From Pandoraea bronchicola (GTDB lineage: Bacteria > Pseudomonadota > Gammaproteobacteria > Burkholderiales > Burkholderiaceae), in contig NZ_CABPST010000002.1 in the NCBI RefSeq assembly GCF_902459805.1, positions 434,001 to 498,000 of the forward strand: a stretch of 64,000 bases of DNA, given 5' to 3'. Below, in pieces: positions 43,635-54,278 of the stretch. The notes beneath the pieces are model-generated. The model saw only the letters and a program-made list of their open reading frames with translations, did not search any database and had not been told where the DNA came from. The position numbers and the translations under genes were made by a program. Each line of letters opens with the position of its first letter. The first letter of the stretch is position 1.

Positions 43635-45218
43635 TCAGAACACCCAGCAGCGGTCGCGGCCGGCGCGTTTGGCGCGATACAACGCCATGTCGGCACGCTC
43701 GACCATGTTCATCGGCGAATCTTCATCCTGCCACTCCGTGATGCCGAAGCTCGCCGAGAAGCGCAGCGGCGGCTCGCTACCCTCGAGCGATTCGCGCTTA
43801 CAACGCTCGCGAATGCGGTCCGCCACGCGCAGCGCATCGCGTTCGCTTGCCCCCGGCAGCAGAATCGCAAACTCCTCACCGCCGATACGGCCGATCAGGT
43901 CGTCGCCTCGCAACGTCGACGAACACACGAGCACAAAGCGGCACAGCACCTGATCGCCGATGGCATGCCCGTAGGTGTCGTTGATCGACTTGAAGTGATC
44001 CAGGTCGGCCACGATGAGGCTCATCGGCTCATTCTTGCGCTGCGCCGCCTCCAGCAACTGATCGAAGCGATGGAAGAAGTAACGGCGCGTCAGGCTGCCC
44101 GTCAACTCGTCGTAGCTGGCTTCGAACGCCAGTTGATTATTCGCGGCACGCAGTTCCTCGTTCGACTGGCGCGTCTCACGATGCTTCGCGCGCTCCCGCC
44201 AGTAAGTCCAACCGGCAAGCGCTACGATCACAACACCGCCCAAATACAGCAGGAAACACAACGCGAGGTCTTTGGCGTGCTGGCGCGTAAGGGCGTCCCA
44301 GGCGTCGACCTGCTCCACGGCGTAGACGATCAGATCATTACTCGAACTTGGGCGCGACGTGATGACGAAGGGCTTGCGCAAATCGTCGAACTCCGACATC
44401 TGGTCGAGCAGGTCCTGTGGCACCCACGCATTCGACCGGCCAGGCGCGCGCTTGAACTGCGAGATCGGCATACGCGCGAAGTCGTCGCGCTGGTATAGCG
44501 CCATACGTTCGGCGTCGGACAGCGACCCGACCTTGCCGTCCAGCATGAAACGGTTCTCGAAGCGAGGGTCGTTGGCCATGATGACCACACCGTTGCCGTC
44601 GGTGACGAACGACTCGCCACTGCCCACCCAATGGCGCAGGCGCGTGAGTCCGATCTTGGTCATCACGACGCCGATCAGCACGCCGTCGCGGTACACAGGC
44701 GCACTGAAATAAAGGCCGGGCGCCTGATGCTCCCAGCCAGCGGCATAGCTCTCGAAACGGGTGCCCAACAGCGCATTGGTGACATAGGGCATGCGGGCCA
44801 CGGACTGGCCGATGGGTGATGGCGAGTCGCGGAAATTGCTTGCCGCCACGCACACACCGCGCGCGTTAATCACCCACACCCGGTCGACGCCGAAGTATCC
44901 CTGAGCCCCGCGAAGAAATTCGTTGGCACGATCCACGACCTCGGCCGCTGCGGCCCCGTCGGTCGCCGGGCGCAGAACGTCACGCAGCAGATCCACCTCG
45001 GCGAGCGTGGAGGGAATAGCCCTCACCATCGCGAGATCCGTATTGATCGCGTGAATCATGCCGTCGGCAACCCGCTCGGCGACCGTTTGCCCGGCGTCGA
45101 CACTCTGTGCGAGCTTGTCGCCGACCAGCGACGTGGCAGTCCTGTCCGCGGCAACCCAGCAGGCGACCAGCACGCCGACCGAGACGCAGGCGGCATAAAG
45201 CCAATGCCTTATCCTCAT
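43635..45218 (-). CDS. diguanylate cyclase with periplasmic double-Cache sensor
   Basis: A 527-residue membrane enzyme. TM1 at about 5-25; a periplasmic dCache/DctB-like sensor to about 315 (DRVWVINARGVCVAASNF, then GLYFSAPVYRDGVLIGVVMTKIGL); TM2 at about 322-342; GGDEF domain to the end. Active site GGEEF with an intact RGDD inhibitory site five residues earlier, so an active, feedback-regulated c-di-GMP synthase. The sensor resembles those for C4-dicarboxylates, but the ligand is not proven. It lies downstream of the GGDEF-EAL gene on the same strand with a spacer of 461 bases, so probably has its own promoter. Confidence 0.94.
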   Translation of the reverse strand: MRIRHWLYAACVSVGVLVACWVAADRTATSLVGDKLAQSVDAGQTVAERVADGMIHAINTDLAMVRAIPSTLAEVDLLRDVLRPATDGAAAAEVVDRANEFLRGAQGYFGVDRVWVINARGVCVAASNFRDSPSPIGQSVARMPYVTNALLGTRFESYAAGWEHQAPGLYFSAPVYRDGVLIGVVMTKIGLTRLRHWVGSGESFVTDGNGVVIMANDPRFENRFMLDGKVGSLSDAERMALYQRDDFARMPISQFKRAPGRSNAWVPQDLLDQMSEFDDLRKPFVITSRPSSSNDLIVYAVEQVDAWDALTRQHAKDLALCFLLYLGGVVIVALAGWTYWRERAKHRETRQSNEELRAANNQLAFEASYDELTGSLTRRYFFHRFDQLLEAAQRKNEPMSLIVADLDHFKSINDTYGHAIGDQVLCRFVLVCSSTLRGDDLIGRIGGEEFAILLPGASERDALRVADRIRERCKRESLEGSEPPLRFSASFGITEWQDEDSPMNMVERADMALYRAKRAGRDRCWVF

Positions 45219-45679
45219 CCGAAAATCAAACGCTCGTTCTAATATTTTTTACTTCTTACGTTGGCAAAGTCTCCGCCTCATTCGAGTCGCGTTTCTGTCT
45301 TTTCCCCGGACAGAAGCTCTGGTCGCGACCGGCATCTATGGTGCCGGCGAATTCCCGCCAATTCTGGTCTGCGCGTCAAACTCGTTTCCTCGTTCCAGAT
45401 CCTCAGCTTGTCGCGCCCCGCGCCTTCGGATCCTGACCACCTTGCATTGTTCACCCCGACAATTGCAAGCCGTTGACAACCTGCCGCCCTCGCCTTCGCA
45501 CATCGCTGGCGGCGGCTCGCAGCCATTCGCAGATATCGTTCGAGATCGTCGCGAAAGCCAGATAATTCTATAGCACTCCGACGATGAATCCGCACGAAAA
45601 ACGTCTGACGATCGATATATTACGAATACCTATTTAATTTATTAATTAGCCGGATACTTCCTTTTCAATTGCGCCCGCT
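45219..45679. other. spacer between two c-di-GMP genes, AT-rich at one end
   Basis: About 460 bases with no supported gene. The part nearest the phosphodiesterase stop (about 45600-45660) and the part nearest the cyclase start (about 45230-45260) are AT-rich against a GC-rich genome, fitting a terminator-like tail and a promoter respectively. No clean hairpin was found. Confidence 0.4.
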
Positions 45680-47950
45680 TTACCGGCAAATACCGAAACG
45701 GTCGATCACCGAATCGAGCCGTTCGATTTCTACCGGCCGGGAAAACAAATAGCCCTGTGCGGACACCGGCACAAAATGGCGCAGCCAATCCAGTTGCCGA
45801 TCGTTTTCCACGCCTTCGACAATCAATTCGATTCCCAACGATCGCGCAATATTGACGATATTCGAAATCATGAGACACGACCGCGACGAATCGGGAATCG
45901 ACTCCACGAATGAACGATCGACCTTGAGCGTATCGACAGGAAAGCGCGTCAGATAGGATAACGACGAGTAGCCGGTGCCGAAGTCGTCAAGCGCGATGCG
46001 CACGCCCGCGCGCTTGAATTGCTCGATCTTCATTTCCACGAGCGCGGGGTTCTTGACCATCACCGACTCGGTGATTTCGAGCTCAAGGCGATTCGGCTCA
46101 ATCTCGTATTCCTGCATGAGACGTTCCACGAGCTCGCCAATGTCGCCGCGCCAGAATTGCACCGACGAGACATTCACGGCAATGCGAAGCGACGCCATTG
46201 CGGTTCCCCGCCAAGCCTTCAGCTGACGGCATGCCTGTGTCAGCGCGAACTCACCGATCGCCACGATCTGCCCGGTCGTCTCGGCCAGCGGGATGAACTC
46301 GCCTGCACTCAGCACGCCGCGCTCCGGGTGACGCCAGCGAATCAGCGCCTCCACGCCGCGCACACAGTCGGACTCGAGCGCCACGATGGGCTGGTAGGCG
46401 AGGAAAAATTCGCCGTTGGCCAACGCCTGCTCCATCTGGCGCTCCCACACGACAAGCTGATGCGCCTGATACGTCATCTGCTGCGTAAAGACACGCACCA
46501 CGCTCTTGCCGGCCTCCTTCGCGGAGTACATGGCGAGATCCGCCTTCTTGATGAGATCCGCCTCGGTCTCGTCCGCCCTCGACCAGAAGGTCACGCCGAT
46601 ACTGGCGTGCAGCGCGAACGACGTGCCATCTGCCACCATGGGTGCCTTGAGCGCGGCAAGCAGCGTCTCACCTAGCGGTTCGGCCTGCGCCTGCGCATCA
46701 TCCCCCTCCAGAAGCACCATGAACTCGTCGCCAGCAAAACGCGCGAGCATGGCCCCCTGCGGCATTCGCGGTGCGAAGCGCCCGGCCACCTGGCGGATGA
46801 TCTCGTCGCCCTGTGCATGGCCCAAGGTATCGTTCACGCTCTTGAAGTTGTCGAGATCGATGTGCAACAACGCGACCTTGCCGACCCGATCGGGATCGGC
46901 CAATGCGCGTCGCAGCGACTCCATCAAAGCGTAGCGGTTGGGAAGTCCGGTAAGCGCGTCATACGAAATCAAATGGGTAAGCTGCTGGTCGCGCCCGATG
47001 AGGCGCTGCATCAGGTAGGCAATCAGTGCAAAGAACACGACGAGCGCGACCGACACGAAGGTCGCCATCGTCAGATACACGCGCTCTACGTGCCGGTACT
47101 CGGCCAGTTCCTCGTCCATCGACAAACCGACTTGCACCGCGAGCGGGTAGTCGCGCAGATGACGATAGGCCACGATGCGCTCGACGCCATCGATGGGGTC
47201 GCGCTGGATGCCGGAATTGCGCTGCTCTGCTGCGAACGGCGGCAACTCCCCCGTGCTGGTGATTGCCACGCTCGCACCGGTGCTGCGCGCGAGCAACGCC
47301 CCGTCGTCGGCGATCACGGCGATCTGCCCGTATTGGCCGAGCATGGCGTTCGTGTAGAAATCGGAGGTGAAGTAACTCGGCTCCTGCGATACGACCACCA
47401 CGCCCGCGAAGCTGCCATCGGGATTGTTCAGTCGCCGGCTGAACTGGAGTACCCACTTGTGGGAAACGCGTCCGAAGACCGGATGACTGATGAACAGGCC
47501 GTCGCTCGCATTGTCCAGATGCACCCGGAAGTGCTCCCGATCGGCAATGTTCACCCCGGCAGCGCCGGGCATTGTCGCGGCGGTGACGTTGCCGTGCACA
47601 TCTGCCAGACTCACCAGCACCATGAAACGATCCGTGACGATCCCTTCAGCAAGCGTTCGCGTCAAGTCGAAGTTTCCGCGACGTCGCTCGTACTCGTACT
47701 TCACGAAACGGGTGATCTGATCGACCTGACGGATGGCGCGCAGCGTTTGCTGCTCGAGTGCGCTCGCCACGGTCGATGCCGATGACGCCGTGTCTCGCAG
47801 AATGGCCTTGTGCTCGATGGAAACGCGCCAAAGCACGGCGGTCCAGACGAGGACCAGAATCAGGAAACCGAAAATCAGAATCGCGACGATGGAGCGATCG
47901 GACGTTGCCCAAAGCCAGCGTCGCGTTCCCGTCGTGCTCGGTTCGGCCAT
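45680..47950 (-). CDS. membrane GGDEF-EAL protein, likely c-di-GMP phosphodiesterase
   Basis: A 756-residue protein with TM1 at about 20-42, a periplasmic Cache-like sensor (VNIADREHFRVHLDN, then FISHPVFGRVSHKWVLQFSRR), TM2 at about 295-315, GGDEF at about 325-485 and EAL at about 500-750. The cyclase motif is AGDEF with no RxxD site, so that domain is probably inactive or regulatory. The EAL domain keeps VEALIRW, VNVSSVQF, EITESVM, LDDFGTGYSS, LKVDRSF, VEGVEN and QGYLFS, so c-di-GMP hydrolysis to pGpG is predicted. Confidence 0.94.
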   Translation of the reverse strand: MAEPSTTGTRRWLWATSDRSIVAILIFGFLILVLVWTAVLWRVSIEHKAILRDTASSASTVASALEQQTLRAIRQVDQITRFVKYEYERRRGNFDLTRTLAEGIVTDRFMVLVSLADVHGNVTAATMPGAAGVNIADREHFRVHLDNASDGLFISHPVFGRVSHKWVLQFSRRLNNPDGSFAGVVVVSQEPSYFTSDFYTNAMLGQYGQIAVIADDGALLARSTGASVAITSTGELPPFAAEQRNSGIQRDPIDGVERIVAYRHLRDYPLAVQVGLSMDEELAEYRHVERVYLTMATFVSVALVVFFALIAYLMQRLIGRDQQLTHLISYDALTGLPNRYALMESLRRALADPDRVGKVALLHIDLDNFKSVNDTLGHAQGDEIIRQVAGRFAPRMPQGAMLARFAGDEFMVLLEGDDAQAQAEPLGETLLAALKAPMVADGTSFALHASIGVTFWSRADETEADLIKKADLAMYSAKEAGKSVVRVFTQQMTYQAHQLVVWERQMEQALANGEFFLAYQPIVALESDCVRGVEALIRWRHPERGVLSAGEFIPLAETTGQIVAIGEFALTQACRQLKAWRGTAMASLRIAVNVSSVQFWRGDIGELVERLMQEYEIEPNRLELEITESVMVKNPALVEMKIEQFKRAGVRIALDDFGTGYSSLSYLTRFPVDTLKVDRSFVESIPDSSRSCLMISNIVNIARSLGIELIVEGVENDRQLDWLRHFVPVSAQGYLFSRPVEIERLDSVIDRFGICR

Positions 47951-48329
47951 AGATCGAGATCCTTTCAGCCTTCGCGCCCCCGCGCATGAAGGTCGGTGTT
48001 GGCCCGGTCGTCAATAGGATCCAGGGGCGTCATCGACGCACGCCGTCGTTTCGGCAAGTGTAAGGCAATCGCAGCGCCCCCGGAAGTCGTTCGACGTCCC
48101 CTCAGTCGGGGGATCTAATACGTTCATCATGCCAGACGAACGCCACCCTGCCGGACTGCGGGCCATATCTCGGATTACGGAAAATTCGGCCACCACCGCA
48201 TTAGGAGAATCCCGAGGTGTGGCGGGCCTGCCCGATGCGAGGGCCCGCCGCCCCTCGATGCAAAGCCGGAATGGCAGGAGAATCTGCGCAAATCAAGGAA
48301 ACGTACCAGCTCACGACGCGATCGCGCAC
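47951..48329. other. intergenic region between merR-type gene and the GGDEF-EAL gene
   Basis: About 380 bases. A GC-rich inverted repeat (GGCGGGCC 48221-48228 with GGCCCGCC 48242-48249) has no U-tract. No tRNA or open frame could be supported. It should include the phosphodiesterase promoter. Confidence 0.4.
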
Positions 48330-48722
48330 TCAGGACTTGAGCAGATCGAGCAGGGATTCGAGACGGCGGCGCAGGTCGCCGACGTCGAGTGCGGTGTCCG
48401 CCTCGCCCGCCGGCTGCGCGCCGCCTTCTGCGGCAGCACCGCCGGACGGGCGGCCGCCGCGCGGTGTGTCGGCTTCGAGGCGGTTACGTGCGCCATTGAT
48501 CGTAAAGCCCTGCTCATAGAGCAACTCCCGGATACGCCGGATCAGCAGGACTTCATGGTGTTGGTAGTACCGCCGGTTTCCGCGCCGCTTGACCGGGCGC
48601 AGTTGCGTGAACTCCTGCTCCCAATAGCGCAGTACGTGCGGCTTGACGCCACACAGCTCGCTCACTTCACCGATCGTGAAGTAACGCTTGGCGGGAATCG
48701 GCGGCAAGGCAACGTGATCCAT
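48330..48722 (-). CDS. MerR family transcriptional regulator
   Basis: A 130-residue regulator. The winged helix lies at about residues 12-80 (YFTIGEVSELCGVKPHVLRYWEQEF, then RRYYQHHEVLLIRRIRELLYEQGFTI). The C-terminal about 45 residues are Gly/Ala-rich and acidic with no metal-binding Cys, so it is not a metal sensor. In Burkholderiales this gene regularly follows ihfA; here an intrinsic terminator lies between them. Target unknown. Confidence 0.92.
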   Translation of the reverse strand: MDHVALPPIPAKRYFTIGEVSELCGVKPHVLRYWEQEFTQLRPVKRRGNRRYYQHHEVLLIRRIRELLYEQGFTINGARNRLEADTPRGGRPSGGAAAEGGAQPAGEADTALDVGDLRRRLESLLDLLKS

Positions 48723-48764
48723 CGCGGCGTTGGCGGAATCGGACGACGGTTAGATTGCGGACGA

Positions 48765-48797
48765 AAAATCAACGGCCGCCACAGAGTGCGGCGGCCG
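48765..48797 (-). terminator. terminator after ihfA
   Basis: Stem CGGCCGCC / GGCGGCCG (48773-48780 with 48790-48797), U-tract on the minus strand (TTGATTTTT). It ends the pheST-ihfA transcript before the merR-type gene. Confidence 0.85.
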
Positions 48798-48801
48798 GGA
48801 T

Positions 48802-49194
48802 TTACTTGCTCACTGCGCCAGACTCGACGATCGACTTGAACTTCTGGCTGGCGTGGAAGGTGACGACGCGACGAGCGGCAATCGGAATAGCCTCACCGGT
48901 CTTCGGATTTCGACCTGGCCGTTGCGGCTTGTCGCGCAGCTGGAAGTTACCGAAGCCGGACAGCTTGACACTGTCACCCGACTCAAGCGCGTCGCGGATC
49001 GACTCGAAGAACGCCTCGACCATATCCTTCGCTTCGCGCTTGTTCAGACCGACATGCTCGAACAACAACTCGGCCAGTTCGGCCTTGGTCAGCGTCGGCG
49101 CTTCGGTCGAGACCTCGTTCACTTCACTGCGTCCCAGCGCGATTCGCTGCGCCGCAAGCATGGCTTCAAATTCACCAGGATTCATTTCGTTCAT
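48802..49194 (-). CDS. ihfA: integration host factor subunit alpha
   Basis: DNA-bending protein, alpha half of the IHF heterodimer. The conserved HU/IHF core spans about residues 35-128: [30 protein letters not shown], then [23 protein letters not shown] with the DNA-intercalating Pro in the arm. It carries an N-terminal extension of about 35 residues compared with E. coli (99 residues), as is usual in Burkholderiales. Start ATG at 49194 is uncertain; a GTG at 49203 or ATG at 49188 are possible. It lies directly after pheT, as in E. coli. Confidence 0.95.
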   Translation of the reverse strand: MNEMNPGEFEAMLAAQRIALGRSEVNEVSTEAPTLTKAELAELLFEHVGLNKREAKDMVEAFFESIRDALESGDSVKLSGFGNFQLRDKPQRPGRNPKTGEAIPIAARRVVTFHASQKFKSIVESGAVSK

Positions 49195-49257
49195 ACGTCC
49201 CACGCGATGGCGATGACAGTGCGATGACCTACTCGCAGCCGGATCTTTTACTGAGTT

Positions 49258-51696
49258 TCAGGCGCGCAACCTTGCGCCGAACCCTTCTACCCGTTGTACC
49301 AGTGCGTTAATGGCGCCCTGGACCGTCTCGTCCTGCAACGTACCCGAGGGGTCTTGCAGAGTAACACGAAACGCCACGCTTTTGTCCTGCGCGCCAAGCG
49401 AGCCCGAGGTGGCGCCAGCCTTCGGCCGGAACTCGTCGAACAACCGTACCGACTGCACCACGCTGCATGCCGGATCGTCGTGACGTGCGGCCAGCATGGC
49501 GTCGAGCAACCCTTGCACCGGCTGCGCCTGATCGACCACGAGTGCGATATCGCGCGTGACCGGCGGGAACTTCGAGATGTCCTCGTAGCTCGGGACGTCG
49601 CGCTCGAAGAGTGCCTCGGCCTCGATCTCGAACAACACCGGCGCATGCGGCAGATCGTACTTCTGCTGCCAACGCGGATGCAGCTCTCCAATGAAGCCGA
49701 CACGCTTGCCGTCGACTTCAACTGCGGCACTGCGCCCCGGATGCAAGGCCGGGTGCTCGGCCTTGACGAAGCGTGCGGCGCGCGGGGACAACAGTGCCTC
49801 CAGATCGCCCTTCACGTCGAAGAAGTCGACTTGACGCTCCGCCACGCCCCACTGCTCTTCGAACACCGGACCGTAAGCGAGGGCCGCCAGGGTGAGCGGC
49901 TGACGGTAACCGCCAACGCTCAGTTCGCCCGAAGCCACCGTGTTGTCGCGATGGTAGGTACGGCCGATTTCAAACACACGAACACGCGACGCCTTGCGGT
50001 TCAGGTTGTAGCGGGTGGTCGCGATCAGGCTACCGATGAGCGTCGAGCGCATCACCGCAAGGTGGCTGGCGATCGGATTGAGCAACTTGATGGGGTTGTC
50101 GTTACCGGCGAAGTCCACTTCCCACTCGACATCGACGAAGCTGAAGCCGACCGTCTCGTGGTAATCGCGCGCCGCCACGGCATGACGCACAGCATGTTGC
50201 GAACGACGGCCTTCCTGCGTCGGGCGCATGGCGCTCGCGGCGACCGGCGGATTGGCCGGAATGCGATCGAAACCGTAAATACGCGCAACCTCTTCGATCA
50301 GATCTTCTTCAATCTCGATGTCGAAGCGATAGGACGGCGGCGTGACTTCGAACACGCCGTCTTGCAAGGTGAACGGCAGGCCGAGACGCGTGAAGATGGC
50401 ACCCATCTCCTGCTCGGAGACCGGCACACCCAAAATCTTGATGGCACGTGCAACGCGCATCGTCACCGGCTTACGCTCGGGCAACTTCGCGACCTGATCT
50501 TGGAGCGGGCCAGCCTGGCCGCCGCAGATCTCAAGCACCAGTTGCGTGGCACGCTCCAGCGCGCGCACGTTACCCGCGAAATCGACCCCACGCTCGAAGC
50601 GGTGCGACGCATCGCTAGTGAAGTTGTACTTGCGTGCGCGGCCCTGAATCGCCTGAGGGAAGAAGAATGCGCCTTCGAGGAAGATGTTCTGCGTTTCCAG
50701 ACCCGCCTTGGTCGAGTCCCCGCCCATGATGCCTGCCAGGCCGATCGGGCCACTGGCATCGGTAATGGCGAGCACGCTCTCGTCGAGCGTCACGGTCTGT
50801 TCGTTCAGCAACTTGAGCGTCTCGCCCGTGCGTCCGAAGCGCACGTCGATTCCGCCTTGCAGACGGTTCAGATCGTAGACGTGCAGCGGCTGGCCCAGCT
50901 CGAGCATCACGTAGTTGGTGATGTCGACCAGGGCGGAAATGCTGCGTTGACCGGCGCGCTCGAGGCGCTCCACCATCCAGCGCGGCGATGCAGCGGCAGC
51001 ATTCACGTGACGGATGATACGGCCACCAAAGCGTCCGCAGCCTTCCGGCGAACTGATACGAACTGGCAGCGTGTCGGCGATCGTTGCCGCCTGAGCGCCC
51101 TGCCCCGGCAGATCCTTGAGCGGTGCGCCCGTAATCGCGGCAACTTCGCGGGCGATACCTAGCAACGACAGGCAATCGGCCTTGTTCGGAGTGAGTTTGA
51201 CAACGAACACCGTGTCGTCAAGATCGAGATACTCGCGGATGTTCATGCCGACCGGGGCATCTTCCGGCAGGATCATCAGGCCGCCATGATCTTCCGAGAG
51301 CTTCAGCTCACGTGCCGAGCACAGCATGCCGAAACTCTGCACGCCGCGCAGCTTGCCGACCTTGATCTGGAACGGTGCAGCGCCGGCCTCGGCCGGGGGC
51401 AACACGGCGCCCACGGTTGCGCACGGCACCTTGATACCCGGTGCCACGTTCGGCGCACCGCACACAATGGTGAGCGTCTCGCCAGTGCCGGCGTCGACCT
51501 GACAGACATTCAGACGATCAGCGTCGGGATGACGGGCGACTTCGAGCACCTTCGCCACGACCACACCGGCGAACGGCGGGGCGACGGGGTCGGTTTCCTC
51601 GACTTCGAGCCCGGACATCGTCAGGGCATGCGCCAACGCGTCCGTCGACAAATCCGGGTCGACCAGGGTACGCAGCCACGATTCAGAGAATTGCAT
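49258..51696 (-). CDS. pheT: phenylalanine--tRNA ligase beta subunit
   Basis: An 812-residue subunit of the (alpha-beta)2 enzyme that charges tRNA-Phe. Domains in order: tRNA-binding EMAP-like OB domain (about 40-150), B3/B4 editing region (about 210-390, which hydrolyses Tyr-tRNA-Phe), B5 domain, catalytic-like core and the C-terminal ferredoxin-fold anticodon-binding domain ([19 protein letters not shown]). Length is normal. It follows pheS by 86 bases and precedes ihfA. Confidence 0.97.
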   Translation of the reverse strand: MQFSESWLRTLVDPDLSTDALAHALTMSGLEVEETDPVAPPFAGVVVAKVLEVARHPDADRLNVCQVDAGTGETLTIVCGAPNVAPGIKVPCATVGAVLPPAEAGAAPFQIKVGKLRGVQSFGMLCSARELKLSEDHGGLMILPEDAPVGMNIREYLDLDDTVFVVKLTPNKADCLSLLGIAREVAAITGAPLKDLPGQGAQAATIADTLPVRISSPEGCGRFGGRIIRHVNAAAASPRWMVERLERAGQRSISALVDITNYVMLELGQPLHVYDLNRLQGGIDVRFGRTGETLKLLNEQTVTLDESVLAITDASGPIGLAGIMGGDSTKAGLETQNIFLEGAFFFPQAIQGRARKYNFTSDASHRFERGVDFAGNVRALERATQLVLEICGGQAGPLQDQVAKLPERKPVTMRVARAIKILGVPVSEQEMGAIFTRLGLPFTLQDGVFEVTPPSYRFDIEIEEDLIEEVARIYGFDRIPANPPVAASAMRPTQEGRRSQHAVRHAVAARDYHETVGFSFVDVEWEVDFAGNDNPIKLLNPIASHLAVMRSTLIGSLIATTRYNLNRKASRVRVFEIGRTYHRDNTVASGELSVGGYRQPLTLAALAYGPVFEEQWGVAERQVDFFDVKGDLEALLSPRAARFVKAEHPALHPGRSAAVEVDGKRVGFIGELHPRWQQKYDLPHAPVLFEIEAEALFERDVPSYEDISKFPPVTRDIALVVDQAQPVQGLLDAMLAARHDDPACSVVQSVRLFDEFRPKAGATSGSLGAQDKSVAFRVTLQDPSGTLQDETVQGAINALVQRVEGFGARLRA

Positions 51697-51782
51697 GGAT
51701 CAGTTCGCTCGCAGTTAAGTCTTCACTTCCGAGAGCCCGGTGGCAGCGGCTTCGCGCGCCAGCCCGGGGCCATCGGCATCGA

Positions 51783-52796
51783 TTACATGAATTGGCGCAG
51801 GAAGCGCAGGTCATTTTCGTAGAACAAGCGCAGATCCTGAACGCCGTAGCGCAACATCGTCAGACGCTCAAGTCCGGAGCCGAAGGCAAAGCCGATGTAG
51901 CGCTCCGGATCGAGACCCATATTGCGCACCACCGACGGATGCACCTGCCCCGAGCCGGAGATTTCCAGCCACTTGCCGGCGTTCTTGCCGGTTTCGAACT
52001 GCATGTCGATTTCGGCGGACGGCTCCGTGAACGGGAAATACGAGGGGCGGAAACGCACCTGAATGTCGTCGCGTTCGAAGAACTTGCGCAGGAAATCGGT
52101 GTACACGCCCTTCAGGTCGGCGAAGCTGATGTCTTCGGCAATCCACAGACCCTCGACCTGATGGAACATCGGCGAGTGCGTGGCGTCGGAGTCGACGCGA
52201 TACGTACGGCCCGGCGCGATCACCTTGATGGGCGGCTTGTTCATGCGCGCATAGCGCACCTGCATCGGACTCGTGTGCGTGCGCAGCAGCAACGGCTTGC
52301 CGGCATCGTCGTTACCTTCGATGTAGAAGGTGTCCTGCATCGAGCGCGCCGGATGGTTCTCGGGGCTGTTCAGTGCAGTGAAGTTGAACCAATCGGTTTC
52401 GATTTCGGGGCCGTCAGCCACGTCGAAACCGATGGAACGGAAAATCTGTTCAACGCGCTCCCAAGTGTTGAGCACGGGGTGCAGGCTGCCAGCGCCCAGG
52501 CCTCGGCCGGGCAGCGTGACATCGATGGCCTCGGCGGACAAGCGCGCGTCGAGCAGCGCGTCGGCCATGGCCTGGCGGCGCGCCTGCAGGGCGCCTTCGA
52601 TCTGTTGCTTGGCCGCATTGATCCGGGCGCCTTCGCTCTTGCGCGCTTCTGGATCAAGCTTGCCGAGGCCCTTGAGCAACTCGGTCAGTTGGCCGGTCTT
52701 GCCGAGAAAGCGGGCTTTCTCGTTTTCCAGCGCGGCGGCGTCGGGAGCGGCGGCGAACGCACGCTGCGCTTCGCTGACGATAAGTTCCAGATCCAT
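51783..52796 (-). CDS. pheS: phenylalanine--tRNA ligase alpha subunit
   Basis: A 337-residue catalytic subunit. The N-terminal coiled coil (1-90) binds tRNA; class II motifs follow: motif 2 [26 protein letters not shown], motif 3 [18 protein letters not shown] near the C-terminus. The segment [19 protein letters not shown] is also diagnostic. ATG at 52796. A terminator hairpin lies about 75 bases upstream, between rplT and this gene. Confidence 0.97.
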   Translation of the reverse strand: MDLELIVSEAQRAFAAAPDAAALENEKARFLGKTGQLTELLKGLGKLDPEARKSEGARINAAKQQIEGALQARRQAMADALLDARLSAEAIDVTLPGRGLGAGSLHPVLNTWERVEQIFRSIGFDVADGPEIETDWFNFTALNSPENHPARSMQDTFYIEGNDDAGKPLLLRTHTSPMQVRYARMNKPPIKVIAPGRTYRVDSDATHSPMFHQVEGLWIAEDISFADLKGVYTDFLRKFFERDDIQVRFRPSYFPFTEPSAEIDMQFETGKNAGKWLEISGSGQVHPSVVRNMGLDPERYIGFAFGSGLERLTMLRYGVQDLRLFYENDLRFLRQFM

Positions 52797-52869
52797 ATGC
52801 TACAGACTCAAGTTAGGCGGTCGGAATGGCCGCATGTTCAAGCAAAAAAAGCACGCGAAAAGGCAGGCG

Positions 52870-52901
52870 AAAAACAAAAGGGGGCTCCGATGAGAGCCCC
52901 C
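52870..52901 (-). terminator. terminator between rplT and pheS
   Basis: Stem GGGGGCTC / GAGCCCCC (52880-52887 with 52894-52901), U-rich tract on the minus strand (TTTTGTTTT). No leader peptide rich in Phe precedes it, so it looks like a plain or partial terminator of the rpmI-rplT transcript, not a pheST attenuator. Confidence 0.85.
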
Positions 52902-52948
52902 TCTTGGCGAATGGCGCGCGGTAAAACGCGCTATACGCTATTTACAGC

Positions 52949-53308
52949 TTAGGCTGCGACGGCGGCTTTCACCTGGGCGACAATCGCGGCAAACGCCGGC
53001 TTGTCGTTGATGGCCATGTCGGACAGCACCTTGCGGTCGAGTTCGATCGAGGCCTTCTTCAGACCAGCGATGAACACGCTGTAGGTCATACCGTGCTGAC
53101 GCACACCTGCATTGATACGCGCAATCCACAAAGCGCGGAACACACGCTTCTTGTTACGGCGATCGCGATAGGCGTATTGCCCAGCGCGCATAACCGCTTG
53201 CTTGGCGATGCGGAAGACGTTATTGCGGCGGCCGCGGAAACCCTTGGCAGCAGCGATGACTTTCTTATGGCGGGCCCGTGCGGTGACCCCACGTTTGACT
53301 CGAGGCAT
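52949..53308 (-). CDS. rplT: 50S ribosomal protein L20
   Basis: A 119-residue, very basic primary rRNA-binding protein of the large subunit: [17 protein letters not shown] opening, and [19 protein letters not shown] in the middle. AGGAGAG lies just before the start. In gamma-proteobacteria and Firmicutes L20 represses its own operon through the mRNA leader; a similar role here is possible but was not traced. Confidence 0.98.
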   Translation of the reverse strand: MPRVKRGVTARARHKKVIAAAKGFRGRRNNVFRIAKQAVMRAGQYAYRDRRNKKRVFRALWIARINAGVRQHGMTYSVFIAGLKKASIELDRKVLSDMAINDKPAFAAIVAQVKAAVAA

Positions 53309-53333
53309 GTTTCTCTCCTATCTAAGTCGGGGT

Positions 53334-53531
53334 TTAAGCGAAGGGCAGCATTGCGCGTACGGAGTTCAGATCAGACTCATGAACGCCGACGGCACCGCGC
53401 AGGTGACGCTTATTCTTGGTGGTCTTCTTCGTCAGAATGTGACGCTTGAAGGCCTGACCACGCTTGACGGTACCGCCAGGACGCACGCGAAAGCGCTTCT
53501 TGGCACCGCTCTTGGTTTTCATCTTAGGCAT
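53334..53531 (-). CDS. rpmI: 50S ribosomal protein L35
   Basis: A 65-residue basic ribosomal protein: [16 protein letters not shown] opening and [18 protein letters not shown] in the second half. It precedes rplT by 25 bases and is co-transcribed with it. Confidence 0.98.
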   Translation of the reverse strand: MPKMKTKSGAKKRFRVRPGGTVKRGQAFKRHILTKKTTKNKRHLRGAVGVHESDLNSVRAMLPFA

Positions 53532-53707
53532 GAAAAACTCCGAGTTTTTAACATGATCACAGGTGTGACGCCAAAATCGCGCCCCTTGTAGAACCCGGGA
53601 TCACTTGTGTTCAGGGTCAGACTGCACCCTGCATCGCTGCCACACCCTTGCGGGCGATGGCGGCAATTCCTTGCAGCCCAGCGGTGTCACTCGACACCGC
53701 CACGGCA

Positions 53708-54226
53708 TTACTTCTTCTTCGGCGCGATGACCATGATCATCTGACGGCCTTCCATCTTCGGCATCTGTTCCGGCTGACCGAACTCTTCGAGATCGGACTT
53801 CAGACGTTCCAGCATACGAGCGCCGATTTCCTGGTGGGCCATCTCACGACCGCGGAAACGCAGCGTGATCTTGGTCTTGTCACCCTCTTCGAGGAACCGC
53901 TTCAGATTGCGCAACTTGACGTTGTAGTCGCCATCGTCGGTGCCAGGCCGGAATTTGACTTCCTTGATCTGAACAACCTTCTGCTTCAGCTTGTTCTCGT
54001 GCGCTTTCTTCTGTTCCGAGTACTTGAATTTGCCGTAATCCATCAAACGGCAAACCGGCGGATTCGCGGTCGGTGCAATTTCCACCAGATCGACATCAGC
54101 CTCTTCGGACAGACGAAAAGCCTCTGCCAGTTTCACAATGCCGAGTGGCTCATTGTCGACGCCATTTAGACGCACTTCAGGCGCAGTAATTTCGCCGTTA
54201 ATGCGATGCGACTTATCGGTAGCGAT
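53708..54226 (-). CDS. infC: translation initiation factor IF-3 (ATC start codon)
   Basis: A 172-residue factor that binds the 30S subunit and proofreads the start codon. The frame can be read back past an internal GTG (54175) to ATC at 54226, eight bases after an AGGA in GAGGATAAGCAAC; the first residues read [19 protein letters not shown], which is the conserved IF-3 N-terminus. ATG or GTG starts would remove this part. Use of a rare AUC or AUU start is the known basis of IF-3 autoregulation in E. coli. Other motifs: [25 protein letters not shown] and the C-terminal [13 protein letters not shown]. It follows thrS by 52 bases. Confidence 0.95.
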   Translation of the reverse strand: MATDKSHRINGEITAPEVRLNGVDNEPLGIVKLAEAFRLSEEADVDLVEIAPTANPPVCRLMDYGKFKYSEQKKAHENKLKQKVVQIKEVKFRPGTDDGDYNVKLRNLKRFLEEGDKTKITLRFRGREMAHQEIGARMLERLKSDLEEFGQPEQMPKMEGRQMIMVIAPKKK

Positions 54227-54278
54227 GTTGCTTATCCTCGAAAAAAGTCAAAAATTTAGCCGCGCTGTCCGACAGGCG

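Noticed and set aside
49294-51162. 622-residue open frame on the plus strand
   Set aside because: Antisense to pheT, which has all its expected domains.
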